Assembly (NCBI RefSeq): GCF_014905175.1
Contig: NC_057790.1
Location: forward strand, 22,160,469-22,224,468
DNA length: 64,000 nt
Direction of reading: 5' to 3'
Origin: Aphidius gifuensis
Lineage: Eukaryota > Arthropoda > Insecta > Hymenoptera > Braconidae
Shown: piece by piece, positions 22,831-34,115 of the stretch
Position numbering within the stretch: the first letter of the stretch is position 1
Layout of the letters: each line of letters starts with the position of its first letter
Notes under the pieces: generated by a model
Told to the model about the DNA's origin: nothing
Databases searched by the model: none
Seen by the model: the letters and a program-made list of their open reading frames with translations, nothing else
Translations under genes and position numbers: made by a program

Positions 22831-23862
22831 TTAAGACAATGCTCGACGAATATCACGTTGTTTTTTAGCTTCATAAGATAAAACTTTTGCTCTGTCTTTA
22901 CGATTAAGTGGTTTAGTTTTATTTTTATAATGCAATTTTTTAACATGAGCTATTGAGGTAGAATCAAAACTGCTAAAATGTGTTATACGTGAATTTTTTG
23001 TTGATTCTTTACTAAAACCTTTACGATCTCTTTTTAATACTGTTTTAATTGGATACTTTAATCCAGTACCAGTTGGACCAAGACCTTGTGTTTCATTCCA
23101 GCCATTATTTAACATAATTTGATAGCCTCGATTGTCTTTTTGTAAACCATAAATTGGATCGGGTAATACTGGCTTTGTATTAAATATATGAAGTATTGAT
23201 GCTTCATGTTTTTTTCTTGTTGTTTCTGTAAAATTAGTTTTACATATTTCACAATATAAACTTGTTATTTCATCATGTTCATCATGGCTATGATAATTTT
23301 TATTATTATCATTTAAATTTGATTTTTTAAGAGCAATTATAATGTCAGTATGGTGCTTTTTCTTGGCCAAATCCAAAGCAGTATTACCAGATTTATCAGC
23401 AAGTTTTTTATCAGCACCAAGTTTTAGCAAATATTCAACAATTTTAATACTACCAGAATAAGCAGCTGACATTAGAGGTGTCCAGCCAAAATAGTCAACA
23501 ATATTAACATTATTTTTTGATAAATTATTTTCTATATAATTTAAATCACCCTGTTCAACTGCTATAAGTACAACATTAACATCAATATTTTTATTCTCAA
23601 TTATTGGTGTTTTATTATTTACAATTTTAACAATTGTTGTCTTTTGTTTATCAATCAATTGATGATGTGCTGATTTTTCATTATTACAACTTTCTTTAAT
23701 AATTGTTTCATAAGCTATTTTTGCTTCTTCTCCTTTAAAATTAAGTTTACCAATGTGTTTATCATTAATTTTATCAGCTACATTTTCAGATTGTTTTATA
23801 AATATTTTCCAATGATTAAAATCCATAATAAATATTGTTGTTGTTTTTTTGTTTAATGGCAA
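22831..23862 (-). CDS. GPANK1: GPANK1: ankyrin-repeat and G-patch protein
   Basis: Intronless frame of 343 residues. Ankyrin repeats span about 96-178 (GWTPLMSAAYSGSIKIVEYL, then GNTALDLA). A small zinc-finger-like unit with Cys204, Cys207, His219 and His225 follows (YCEICKTNFTETTRKKH). The G-patch spans about 242-288 (GYQIMLNNGWNETQGLG, then GLKYPIKTVLKRDRKG). A basic C-terminal tail (KKQRDIRRALS) ends it. The ANK, finger and G-patch order is that of GPANK1; G-patch proteins usually activate DEAH helicases in RNA metabolism, but the partner is not known from sequence. Met1 (MPLNKK) or Met13 (MDFNHWKIF) may be the start; Met13 looks more like relatives. Third codon positions are almost all A or T. 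The upstream promoter mirrors that of the RBM5/10 gene. Confidence 0.88.
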   Translation of the reverse strand: MPLNKKTTTIFIMDFNHWKIFIKQSENVADKINDKHIGKLNFKGEEAKIAYETIIKESCNNEKSAHHQLIDKQKTTIVKIVNNKTPIIENKNIDVNVVLIAVEQGDLNYIENNLSKNNVNIVDYFGWTPLMSAAYSGSIKIVEYLLKLGADKKLADKSGNTALDLAKKKHHTDIIIALKKSNLNDNNKNYHSHDEHDEITSLYCEICKTNFTETTRKKHEASILHIFNTKPVLPDPIYGLQKDNRGYQIMLNNGWNETQGLGPTGTGLKYPIKTVLKRDRKGFSKESTKNSRITHFSSFDSTSIAHVKKLHYKNKTKPLNRKDRAKVLSYEAKKQRDIRRALS

Positions 23863-24162
23863 TATATAATAACTAACCTATAAATATGGATATTAATTTA
23901 TAAAATTATATTTACGTACGTATTGAAGTGGTTATCTTAATAAACCAGATGCAAATTAAAAACAATAATTAACAATTTATCAACAAAATAAATGTCAACA
24001 ATAGGTCAAGTTAAGCCAACTGTTGGAATATAAAGTCTCTAGATTAATTTCGATTCCCTAATTTAACGAACTTTACCGATAAACATCGAAGAAAACCGAG
24101 ATGGTGATTTGTCCTTGTTCATGTTTTTTTTTATCTCTTTTTGATTCCCCCTCTTCGTGGTG

Positions 24163-24240
24163 CATGGTAGAAATACTACAGGTATGGCAGTGCGCAGCCT
24201 GGTTTGGCCGCTGTGAATTGACCAATCAAAAGGTCGCCTT
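24163..24240 (-). promoter_or_regulatory. GPANK1 promoter module (left half of a mirrored pair)
   Basis: Read left to right: an 18-base core TACTACAGGTATGGCAGT at 24174-24191 inside a 29-base conserved block, then TGCGCAGCC (24191-24199), then a CCAAT box ACCAATCAA (24221-24229). The same three elements recur in opposite orientation at 24677-24761. The core is the element nearest GPANK1, with the CCAAT box distal, as expected for a leftward promoter. The core is not a motif I can name; it contains CAGGTA, which resembles a Zelda/TAGteam half-match. Confidence 0.65.
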
Positions 24241-24676
24241 CTCGCCACAAAAATGGAAGACTTTATGCGCGCGCGATACAAATTCGTTAAGAAAATTTTC
24301 AAGTTTTTTTTTAATTTTTCAGAAGTTATCATATTTATTCAACTAGATTTGGTATATTTTATAATGATTCACATACATCAATAATAAAAATTAATTATTT
24401 ATATTAAATAAATGAATCCAAGTATAATAAATACAACACAACCTCTATTGTTTGTGGCCTCAAAAAAAACAACAACAATGAAAATATTATAATTTATTTG
24501 TTAAACTGTCTTGGTTTTTTTATTTTTTTGATTTTTTATAAACATGCTCCACATATATTTATTAGTATTTACAACAATATAAAAAATAGTTGTCAAAACA
24601 GTATGTTAGAGAGAGAGGATCTTATAATAGAGATTGCGTGTTAGAAAGAAAAGCAAAACAGCTCGATGGCGCGTTC

Positions 24677-24761
24677 TTGATTGGTTGAGAAAAAATAAGG
24701 CTGCGCAGAACGCGACGAAAAAAGCATGGACTACTGCCATACCTGTAGTACTTCTTCCATG
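24677..24761 (+). promoter_or_regulatory. RBM5/10 promoter module (right half of a mirrored pair)
   Basis: The reverse complement of 24733-24750 is identical over 18 bases to the core at 24174-24191; the surrounding 29 bases match at 27 positions. GGCTGCGCA (24699-24707) and TTGATTGGTT (24677-24686, inverted CCAAT) repeat the other two elements in mirror order. It lies about 570 bases before the RBM5/10 start codon and is likely its core promoter. Open frames crossing it look fortuitous. Confidence 0.65.
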
Positions 24762-25334
24762 TCGTGGTGTAAAAAAGACTCATCAATACGTCATACACAC
24801 GCATCATAGAAAAACATGGTCGCCATTATTCGTGTTGTTTCGTGTAAAAACCCACGTACATAGAACAACGCCATTGTGCATTGTGCTTAGTTAAAATATT
24901 TATATTAATTAGCATATTGTTATGCATTGAATAAAGTGTTATCATTTTAAAATTATCAACTAATTAATTACATACATCAAAAGTGAGTTAATAAATTGTC
25001 AAGAAAAAAAAAAACAAAATTATCTTCATACAGTTGAAGAAAGCACAACAAAAAAAAAACCTTCCACGAGGTAATAAAAAAATTGTTTTATTAAATATAC
25101 TTAAATTATTTATTAATTTTACAATATTTTATTTTAATTATTTTAATTATATTTATATTATTACTAAAACATTGAATGAGTAAATTTTTTTTTTACTCAA
25201 TAATACAAAGTTGCTAAATGAAATATTTTGATGATGACCTCAATGTGATTAAATAATAATAACAATAAATTAAATATGTTGATTTTAATAATAATGATAA
25301 TTATTTTTTTTAGAATAAATGACAAAAAAGTAAA

Positions 25335-28300
25335 ATGTACAGTAATAATAATATGAATCAATGGGATTCTGGCTATGTGCCAGATCGACGTGGTCACAAT
25401 TCAACTGACTACAATGATTATCGTGCTGGTGGTGGTGGTGGTGATTATAGATCAAGTAAATCACCAACAGATCACAATGATCATCATCATCGTGAACATC
25501 GTTCACCAGATTACAACAGTAGAAATCATAGAAGAGAACGTGATAGAGATAGAGAACGTTCAAGAGATCGTTCAAAGGATCGTTCAAGGGATCGTTCACG
25601 TGATCGTCGTGATCGTAGTAGAGAAGATCGTTATCGTGAAAGAGATGAACGACGTGATTATGGAAGACGTGGTGCTAATCCAAGTGCTAGTGGAAGTAGT
25701 GGTGTTGTTGGTGTTAGTGGTGGTGTTGCAGGTAGTGCTGATAGAAATTCATCAGAACGTGATCGTGATAGAGACAGAGAACGTGAAAGATCACGACGTG
25801 ATAGAGATCGTGATAGAGAACGTGATAAAAGAAGTAAAAGAGATGAACGTGAACGTGATGATGATCATAATCATGAAAATGGTGAATTTGAACATGATCA
25901 TGGACGTACTTATGGATCATCAATGGAAGGTGTACATTACAAATCACAAACACCAAATAATACCATTATGATACGTGGTCTTGCTCAACATATTACTGAA
26001 AATGACGTAGGTTGTCAAAATTTTGTTGATCAATTTGATCAAAAAAATATCAAGTCTACAAATTTTAATCATCATATCTCGTTGATATTTATATACTTTT
26101 TTTCTGTTTTCTGAAAAAAAAAAAAAAAAAACCATATCAACAACAAGAACAATTGTTTATTATATCATAATTATAATGTATCACAGGTGCGGCAAGACAT
26201 CCTCAATTGTGGTCTCATGCCCAAGGACATTAGGTTAATTCGCAAGAAAGATACAGGTAAATATTGTCAACTTTTATTTTTCTATGTAGAAATATTATTA
26301 GAATAAATACTTGCTTTATTTATTTATTTTTTAATTAAAAATATAATGTTTACATGGTAAGTATTATTGGCAAATAAAAAACAACAATTAATCAATTAAA
26401 AATTGATTATTTCGATTCTTCTTTTTTTATTTTTTAAATTGATCATTTAACTTGAAATAAAATAATTAAGAAATTGAGTAATTAAAGTAAAAATTAAAAT
26501 AAAAAAATGGCAATATACGAAGAAACATCTGATTCGTTTGGTTGAATCTTCACAAATGGTTGGTGCTGTGATAAAATTGATTGCCTGCCCTCTCAGACGT
26601 AGAGACACCCAGGCAATAATTGTGCATTAACTCTGGATATGTGTATATTTTGATCTGTATAGGTGCTTCTCGAGGTTTTGCATTCGTCGAGTTTAACGCG
26701 ACACAGGAGGCTGCACGTTGGATGGAGATGAAACAGGTAGAAATATGATGTCCACAACAATTGTGAGATTCTCGCTGTGTGTATCAACCCAACGCCTCGT
26801 GGCGACAGTGGTTATTGGGGGGGCTATGTGGCCTCTCGGTGTGGCACAACCACAATCTTCCTCACAGTGAACATCTCATTAAAAGGCCACAAGTCTTTAT
26901 CTACAATATCAGTCAATTACTTTTCTTTTATTTTTTTTTAATATATCTTTTATTATTTCTATATTAAATTTCAACAATAGCACAATTTTCAAAATTAATT
27001 GATCAAAAAAAAAAATAATATTTCATTTAAATTACATTTGAATTAGTAATATAAATTTTTCATTTTTTTAAAAATAAAAATAGCTATTTAATAATAAATT
27101 AACAATAGTAAATTTTAAATAAATCAAAATTAAAAAAAAAAACAAAAACCATTGAACAGTAGGAAAAAAAGTATCGTTGATTAATAAAAAAATAAAATAA
27201 TCATCACGAAGAAGTCAAGTTATAATGGGAAATGGAAAAGTGGCTTCCCATGAATTCACTAGACGTGATAACACTTAAATTCTCTGTTTCAGGGTGTTCT
27301 TATGCTGCAAGATCAGTATCGTGCTTTGATGCAGTACAGTATACCAAAGGATTCCCATTCCGATAAACCAACAATGAAAAATGCCCAAGACTGGCATTGT
27401 GTCAAGGTTAATAATAATAATTTAAAACTATTATAATAATGATTTAAAAATAATTAATACTTTAATAATAATATATGTATATTGTCAACAGTGTGGAGCT
27501 CACAATTTTAAAAGACGTGAAACTTGCTTTAAATGTACAGCATCAAGAGCTGAAAGTGAAGAAGGTGGTGAAGGAAGTGATGAAATAAGTCCACATCCAA
27601 CAAATACTGTATTATTACGTGGTCTTGATGTATTATCAACTGAAGATTCAGTACTACAAGCAATGAATTGTGCATCAACAATGCCAATAAGAAGTATTAG
27701 AATTGGTCGTGATACATTAACAAATACATCACGTGGTGTATGTTATCTTGAAATGTCAAATGTTGTTGATGCAATGTATCTTTATTCAGCATTACAACAA
27801 CAAAATTTATATGTTGATAATAGAAAAGTTGAAATAGCATATTGTAAATTACATCAATTAAATAATGCTGGTGCATGGAAAGCAAATAATCAATCACAAA
27901 GTTATTCATTAGATGATGTTACACAATTAGCTGAATATAGTGCAAATTTATATGCTAAAACACCAGCACAAAAAGCACATTATTTACAATATTATACACA
28001 ATATTATCAAAATCAAATAATTCAAGGTACAACAATAACATTACCATCAACAAATCAAACAGATAGAGTTAATGCTGCTGCTGCTGTTGCACAATCAGCT
28101 ATACAACAACTTCAAGCATCAAGAAAATTTGGTGATGCTGAAGAAATGAAATGTCGTCCAACACCAACAATACCATCAAGTACTGAACTTGCTAGTGGAA
28201 GAGTACCAGCTCATTCAAATGATGGTAAAGTTTATTCAATTCCTGATGTTAGTACTTATCATTATGATGAATCATCTGGTTATTATTATGATCCAAGTAC

Positions 28301-29519
28301 TGGTTTATATTATGATCCAAATTCACAATATTATTACAATAGTCATACACAACAATTTTTATATTGGGATTCTGAATCATTTTCATATGAGCCAGCTAAA
28401 GGAAATATTACAGGAACACAAATTATGCCTGGTACAGCAACATCAATGATGATGTCAACAGTTGCAACAACAACAGCAACAACAACAACATCATCAGCAG
28501 CAACATCAACAGGAATGATTGATACAACAAGTGATATTGATAATAATCCTAGTGGATCATATGGATCTTATGATGTTATGAAAGAAGATGATAAAAAAAA
28601 AGATGTTAAACAGGATAAAGTAAAAGTTGCTAAAAAAATAGCTAAAGATATGGAAAGATGGGCTAAAACATTAAATCAAAAGAAAGAAAGTACAAAAAGT
28701 AATTGGAATACAGAATATTCTGTTAATGAAAATTATCAAAATAATAATAATAGTGGTATTGGTGGTAGTAGTGGTGGTGGTGGTGGGAGTGGAAGTGTTA
28801 GTGGTAGTAGTGGTAGTGTTGGTGCTGCTGATGCTGGTTATGCAATATTAGAAAAAAAAACAGTTACAAATACATTTCATGAAGAAGAAGATCAATCAAA
28901 TAATGGTCTTGTTGCTGCATATGGTGGTGGTAGTGATAGTGATGAAGAAATTGAAGATGTACAACAAGAAGAAAGACAACATACTGATTGGACAAAACTT
29001 GCATGTTTATTATGTAAAAGACAATTTCCAAGTAAAGAAGGACTTATGAGACATCAACAATTATCTGATCTTCATAAACAAAATCTTGAAAATTGGTATA
29101 AAGTTAGAGGACTTGATCCAAATGATCCACAACAAAGAAATAATAAATATCGTGATCGTGCTAAAGAAAGAAGAGCTAAATATGGTGAACCAGATCCACC
29201 ACAACCAAATAGATTAAAAGAAAAATATTTAAAAACAAGAGTTGATGATACACCACCAAATTATGATGAACCAACAAAAGCTGGTATTGGATCTGATAAT
29301 GTTGGTAATAAATTATTACAAAAAATGGGATGGAGTGAAGGAATGGGATTAGGAAAAACAAATCAAGGAAGAACAAGTATCATTGAAGCTGAAAGAAGAA
29401 TTCCAACAGCTGGACTTGGTGCCAAATCATCATCTTACAATGCTGTATCTGGTGATACGTATAAAGAATGTGTCAAAAAAATGATGTATGCACGTTATCA
29501 AGAATTATCAGATTCGTAA
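25335..29519 (+). CDS. RBM5/RBM10-family splicing regulator
   Basis: Nuclear spliceosome-associated RNA-binding protein that controls exon choice. Five exons: 25335-26006, 26187-26256, 26663-26736, 27293-27406 and 27492-29519. All have GT/AG and frame is kept, giving 985 residues. Order: Arg/Asp/Ser-rich N terminus (about 50-190); RRM1 (about 209-288, NTIMIRGL then GFAFVEF); RanBP2-type zinc finger (about 305-327, DWHCVKCGAHNFKRRETCFK); RRM2 (about 348-430, NTVLLRGL); OCRE domain (about 557-610, tandem YYYDPSTGLYYDPNSQYYY-like aromatics); C2H2 finger (about 809-840, CLLCKRQFPSKEGLMRHQ); G-patch (about 913-960, LLQKMGWSEGMGLGK). This is the exact RBM5/6/10 architecture. Exons 2-4 use many G/C-ending codons, whereas exons 1 and 5 use almost none. 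It is head to head with GPANK1 through the mirrored promoters. I cannot separate RBM5 from RBM10 orthology; insects usually have a merged ancestor. Confidence 0.95.
26560..26645 (+). other. GC-richer block in RBM5/10 intron 2
   Basis: Within intron 26257-26662, close upstream of exon 3: a block with higher GC than the surrounding A/T sequence. It contains a pyrimidine run CTGCCCTCTCAG that looks like a splice acceptor. No donor of the right kind follows closely. Possible regulatory decoy or conserved intronic element. Confidence 0.35.
26741..26900 (+). other. GC-rich block with decoy acceptor in RBM5/10 intron 3
   Basis: Within intron 26737-27292. It contains a perfect small hairpin CGCC-TCGT-GGCG, a G-run, and a strong acceptor-like CTTCCTCACAG near 26860-26870, immediately followed by TGA. 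Exon 3 ends in phase 0, so splicing to this acceptor would put a stop codon directly after CAG. That resembles a poison site. Its use is inferred, not shown. Confidence 0.4.
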
Positions 29520-30300
29520 AATTATTATCGGTAATTAATTAATTCAAAATTTTATAAATAATTAATATGTATAATCAAACTTTTGTAAGTAATTTTTGTT
29601 TTTTTTTTCTTCTTTTTTTATTAAGTATTATACAAAATTATTGAAAACCATGGGAAAAAAAATTTGTCTTTTTTTTAAATTTTTTAAAATCATTTTTAAT
29701 GTTTTTTTGTGTTTTAAATAATTCAACTTTTTTTTTTTTTCTTGTCGTTTTGTATTATTGAGATGAAAAAGAAAAAAAAAAAAACTTGACGCAATTTTTC
29801 ATTTGTTTTTTTTTTTTTATCAAAAACACAACAAAGTTGCGTTAAAATATTTCAGTTAATTTTTTTTTTATATTTCTAAAAAAATACTATTAATTAAAAT
29901 TGATTTTTATAAATAGTAATTTTTAAGTACTGCTGTTGTATTAAATTTTGCACGATAGACAATAGAAAAAATTAAATTATGAGCAATTTTGTATGTATAT
30001 AATATAAATATTATATACCAATGCAAGAAACATTAATTAATAATAATATTGTTTATGATATTTGAAATAACATAATGTCAAAATATGTCTGCTATACATA
30101 ATAAAAATTGCCTTTATTTAGTACGAAATAAACTTAACTGTTTTGTCGTCGTAAAATTAATTTGATACACAATCGAAAATAATAATTTATTGTCACATTT
30201 TTTTATATCTTTAAAGTCAGTAATGTAGCATATGTATATATTATTTGATATTATCGTTAACTTGAACATCGGCACACTACTTTGTCACTCAACTTTAATA
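29520..30300. other. RBM5/10 3' end and intergenic sequence
   Basis: A/T tracts with AATAAA-type signals (for example ACGAAATAAAC near 30122). No open frame or RNA gene seen before the receptor array begins near 30.3 kb. Confidence 0.55.
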
Positions 30301-30710
30301 GTAAAAAAATTCTTATTTCAGTTCTTTTGTATGACTCGTATACTTTCACATTGACTATCGAAATTTTTATGATCAGGTGAGATTATTATTTAACAGAGAA
30401 AAGATAAAGTTACTACAGAAATACTTGAAAAGAAAAAAAAAACGATTTCAGATACTTGACCTGGTAATTGAAGGTTGTGAAACTTTTTCTTTTACGAGAA
30501 ATTTTTTGTGATAAAAAAATTGGTAGGTATATCATTTCATTTCATGGAGGGTATTTTTTTTTCTATACATTTACGACATTGTAAGACACGCATATACTCT
30601 GTTATACTCATACCACCTGTCTTTCTCTATATGATATTGGATCGCATTTTTCTGGACATGCAAAAATGATTATTTAATGATAATAAGAAAAAAAAAGGGT
30701 AAAGAGCAAA

Positions 30711-31032
30711 AATAGCTAAGGTATAATTTGTCAAATGCTCGAGCAGAAAATTCAACTTGGTAAAATATTTTTCGTGAAAAAGCTAGTCTATCATTATTTT
30801 CAGCTTACATGTCTCGTTTGTTAAATATTCATATATCAGGCGTCACGCTCTAGAGTCGCGCGTTCTTTATCTCTCAGTTAGGCTTTAGTGCTTAGTGTTC
30901 ACCGCGGTACTATAATATCGGAACTATAGACACTATACCCTTTCCAATACAACTGTCTCCGACATAGAATATATTTCGAGTAGAGAACGAAAAAAAAAAA
31001 GAAGTTTCATTTTTATCTTAAAAAACTCAATC
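30711..31032 (+). promoter_or_regulatory. conserved upstream block of receptor copy 1
   Basis: Shared with all other copies: the palindrome TGCTCGAGCA (30736-30745), an initiator-like TCAGTTAGGC at 30874 and a GC-rich spot with CGCGCG just before it. The leader up to the ATG is also conserved, including CATAGAATATATTTCGAGTA. The likely start is at the initiator, giving a leader of about 155 bases. Confidence 0.6.
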
Positions 31033-33059
31033 ATGGATAATTCAAACAATTGGATTAAATTTGAAAAATTACTGAATTTCGAAAAATATTTATTACAAAT
31101 TTTTGGCTTGCTTTCAATGAAAACATTATTTCTGAATAAACCATATGTGAAAAATATTTACGGCACATTTATTTTTTCCATTTCTCTCACCGTAATAATT
31201 AGTCTGACTTTTTTGAATATTATATATGTTATATCAGCTTGGGAAAATGATATTGACTCTGTGATGATTATGGTTCCAGTAGTTTTCGGTCAAATTATAG
31301 CTATTCCAAAAGTAAGTTTGAAAAATTAAATGATAAATTTACCAGAATAATATATTTACATGTATTTATATTTTAACAAACAGGGAATGATTATTTGGTT
31401 TTACCAGGAAGATTTATACAATGTTTTAGATAATTTACAAGAAAAATGGAATAAATCATTTACTCGGACTGAAATTCACGATCAAATTTTAGAACAAGCC
31501 ATAAAAATTACTAAATTTCGTAATATATATGTTTTTATATTCACGATTTTATTAATAGTATATGTTTATTCACCAATTAGGTATAAAAATGAAACATATT
31601 TAATTTAACATCATATCAATTTACACATGTATAGTTACTTAATGAATAGTATAATTTATTTGCAGTACAATCCTCATTTATTTTTACAAAAATACAAATG
31701 AATCATTTGATTTTAATCAAACAATGTGGCCATCGGATATTTATCAAATTAAAATTAATACTTTTTTAAAATATATTTTTATTTCAACTATTGAAATATA
31801 TCACGCATATATTTATATTCTTTATTGCCAGGTTGGCGAGATTTTTTACATTCAAATGTTCACACATATATCAATACAATTTAAAGTAATATACATATAT
31901 ACACAATTTATTATATCAATGAATCGAAGGATTTTTTACGAGCCCCGGAAGTGATTAAATTTATTCTAAGTAATTCGAATGATTTCAAGTAAATACACGA
32001 TATTAAAATATTATCAAGTTACAAAATTAATATAAAATTTTCTGTGTCAGTAAAATAGTATGTATTTAGAATTTCAACCGTGATTTAAATATAATATACT
32101 CTAATTATCTTTGAAGATGACTGATTTTTTGGTTATTATACTCGTAAAAAGTGCCTCGATAAAAGTTTTGTTGTTACAATATTTTAAAAATATATTATTT
32201 ATCTTTTGTAACAAATTCAATCTTTTTCTTTATCATTACAGATTTTGGCAAATGATATAATTACAACAGTTAAAACAGACAGAGATAGCAATAGTAAAAC
32301 TCTATCAATGGAATTAAAATATATTATTATGCGCCATCAGGAATTGTATAAATTGTTTGACTTAATGAATGATAAATTTTACAGTTCTGTTATATTTTCA
32401 TCATTTGTAATAGGAAGTATAAATATGTGTTTCAACATTTTTCAATTTCAAAGAGTAATTTTTTTTTACTATTGTAGATATATATATTATGAATTATAAA
32501 TATATAACACTGATATAATAATGAAATTAATATTATGAAAAAATTAAATATTTTTAAGGCTTTCAATCAAGGCAACTATTTTGCTGCTTCTAGATCTTTA
32601 ATTTTAACATTATCAATATTTTTTGAAATGACTTTATATTGTATTCAAGCTGAAATTATTTGTGCAAGTGTATGGATATTTATTTATTTTTTTTTTCATC
32701 ATTAGATTAAACCGTACCAATGGTTATTTTATTAAAATAATTTTTTTATTATCAGGCTGAATTGATTCCAGAATCTGTTTATAATAGTCAATGGTCAAAT
32801 ATTGATAAAAATTCAATGCTAACATTACAGATAATCATGACATGTTCTCAAAAAAAATTAACGTGTGGTGCTTATGGGCTTGTGAATATTGATCACGAAC
32901 AAATAACTCAAGTTTGTTGAATTACTTAATTTTCTACGTAATATATTTGAAATTAATTTTATATATTTATTGGACATAATGAATTTTATATATTACGATT
33001 ATCAGGTTTGCAGAAGAACTTTTAGTTTTTTTGTGTTTCTTGATTCGATACAATCGTAG
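31033..33059 (+). CDS. odorant receptor, copy 1 (7tm_6 family)
   Basis: Ligand-binding subunit of an Orco-dependent odorant-gated channel in olfactory neurons; seven membrane helices, N terminus inside (family knowledge). Exons: 31033-31311, 31384-31580, 31666-31885, 32242-32454, 32559-32669, 32756-32911 and 33006-33059. They give 409 residues without a stop or frameshift. The C-terminal exons carry the family hallmark: a CxQKKLTCGAYGLVNIDHEQ-type stretch, then an SFFVFLDSIQ end that corresponds to the usual S-x-F-x-x-L terminus. Exon 1 donor is normal (AAA|GTAAGT). This is the most diverged copy at the N terminus (GLLSMKT, KPYVKNIYGTF). No subfamily is assigned. Confidence 0.85.
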
Positions 33060-33769
33060 AATTCAACTGAAATTCTTTCATTAATACTATATATATATGT
33101 ATATATTAATACTAAAATAGATTTACTGGTTCAATGATGTATTTTCAATGATGATTCTCTTTTTTTAATTTCAACAATTGCAATGTGTTTTTTTGTGTTG
33201 TTTTTCAATATATGAATACAAGAATTTATTTAGTTGTTCTAATATATATTGTTACATATCAGAATTTGCTACTTGCCTTGAATATTACTTTGTTCAATCT
33301 TGAAATTTTAAAAAATAACAAAAAAACGATTGTCGTATTTTCTGCGACACAGAAAAAAAATAACTTTGTAGATTTGTAATACAACACAATTTTTTTACAT
33401 CGACTATAAACATTTTTATGAACATGCAGGGTGAAACTATTACTCGATTGAGACACGATATACATATAGATATATGTACTGAAAAAAACTTGGGAAGAAG
33501 AAATACAATACATGAAGGTAATGTTCTCTTGTGAATAAATGTGAATTTTATTGTGAAAAAAAAAATGGTATAACATTTTATTTCATAGAGGGTAATTTTT
33601 TTTTTTTCTATATACATTCACGATATCATAAGACACGCACATACTTTGTTATAATCATAATCTGTCTTTCTCTATCTGATATTGCGGAACATTTTCCTGG
33701 ACAATAGACATGCAAAAATGATTATTTAGCGATATTACGAAAAGAATAAAAAAGAGGGTAACGAGGAAA

Positions 33770-34115
33770 AATAGCTAAGGTATAATTTGTCAAATGCTCG
33801 AGCAGAAAATTCAACGTGGTAAAATATTTTTCGTGAAAAAGCTAGTCTATCATTATTTTCAGCTTGCATGTCTCGTTTGTTAAATAATTCATCATCCTGC
33901 GTCGCGCACTAGAATCGCGCGTTTTTTATCTCTCAGTTAAGCTATAGTGTTCACCGCGGTGATAATATCGGAACTATACAAGATACTACATTGTCTTCAC
34001 ACTTTTCCATACAACTGTCTCCGACATAGAATATATTTTGAGTATAGAACGAAAAAAAAGAGTTTCATTTATCCTACTAAAATAAGAGTTGATGAAAAAA
34101 AAAAAAAACTCAATC
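33770..34115 (+). promoter_or_regulatory. conserved upstream block of receptor copy 2
   Basis: The palindrome TGCTCGAGCA at 33795-33804 and an initiator-like TCAGTTAAGC at 33933 are spaced 138 bases apart, exactly as in copy 1. Confidence 0.6.

Noticed and set aside
24101..24894. Open frames across the GPANK1-RBM5/10 intergenic region
   Set aside because: They coincide with the mirrored promoter modules, show no recognisable domain, and the two modules are in opposite orientation.
31918..31993. Conserved segment after receptor exon 3 (for example DFLRASEEIKFIL in copy 2) as an extra exon
   Set aside because: Its only plausible splice sites give a length not divisible by three, several copies carry deletions or stops there, and exon 3 joins exon 4 directly in frame as other insect receptors do.
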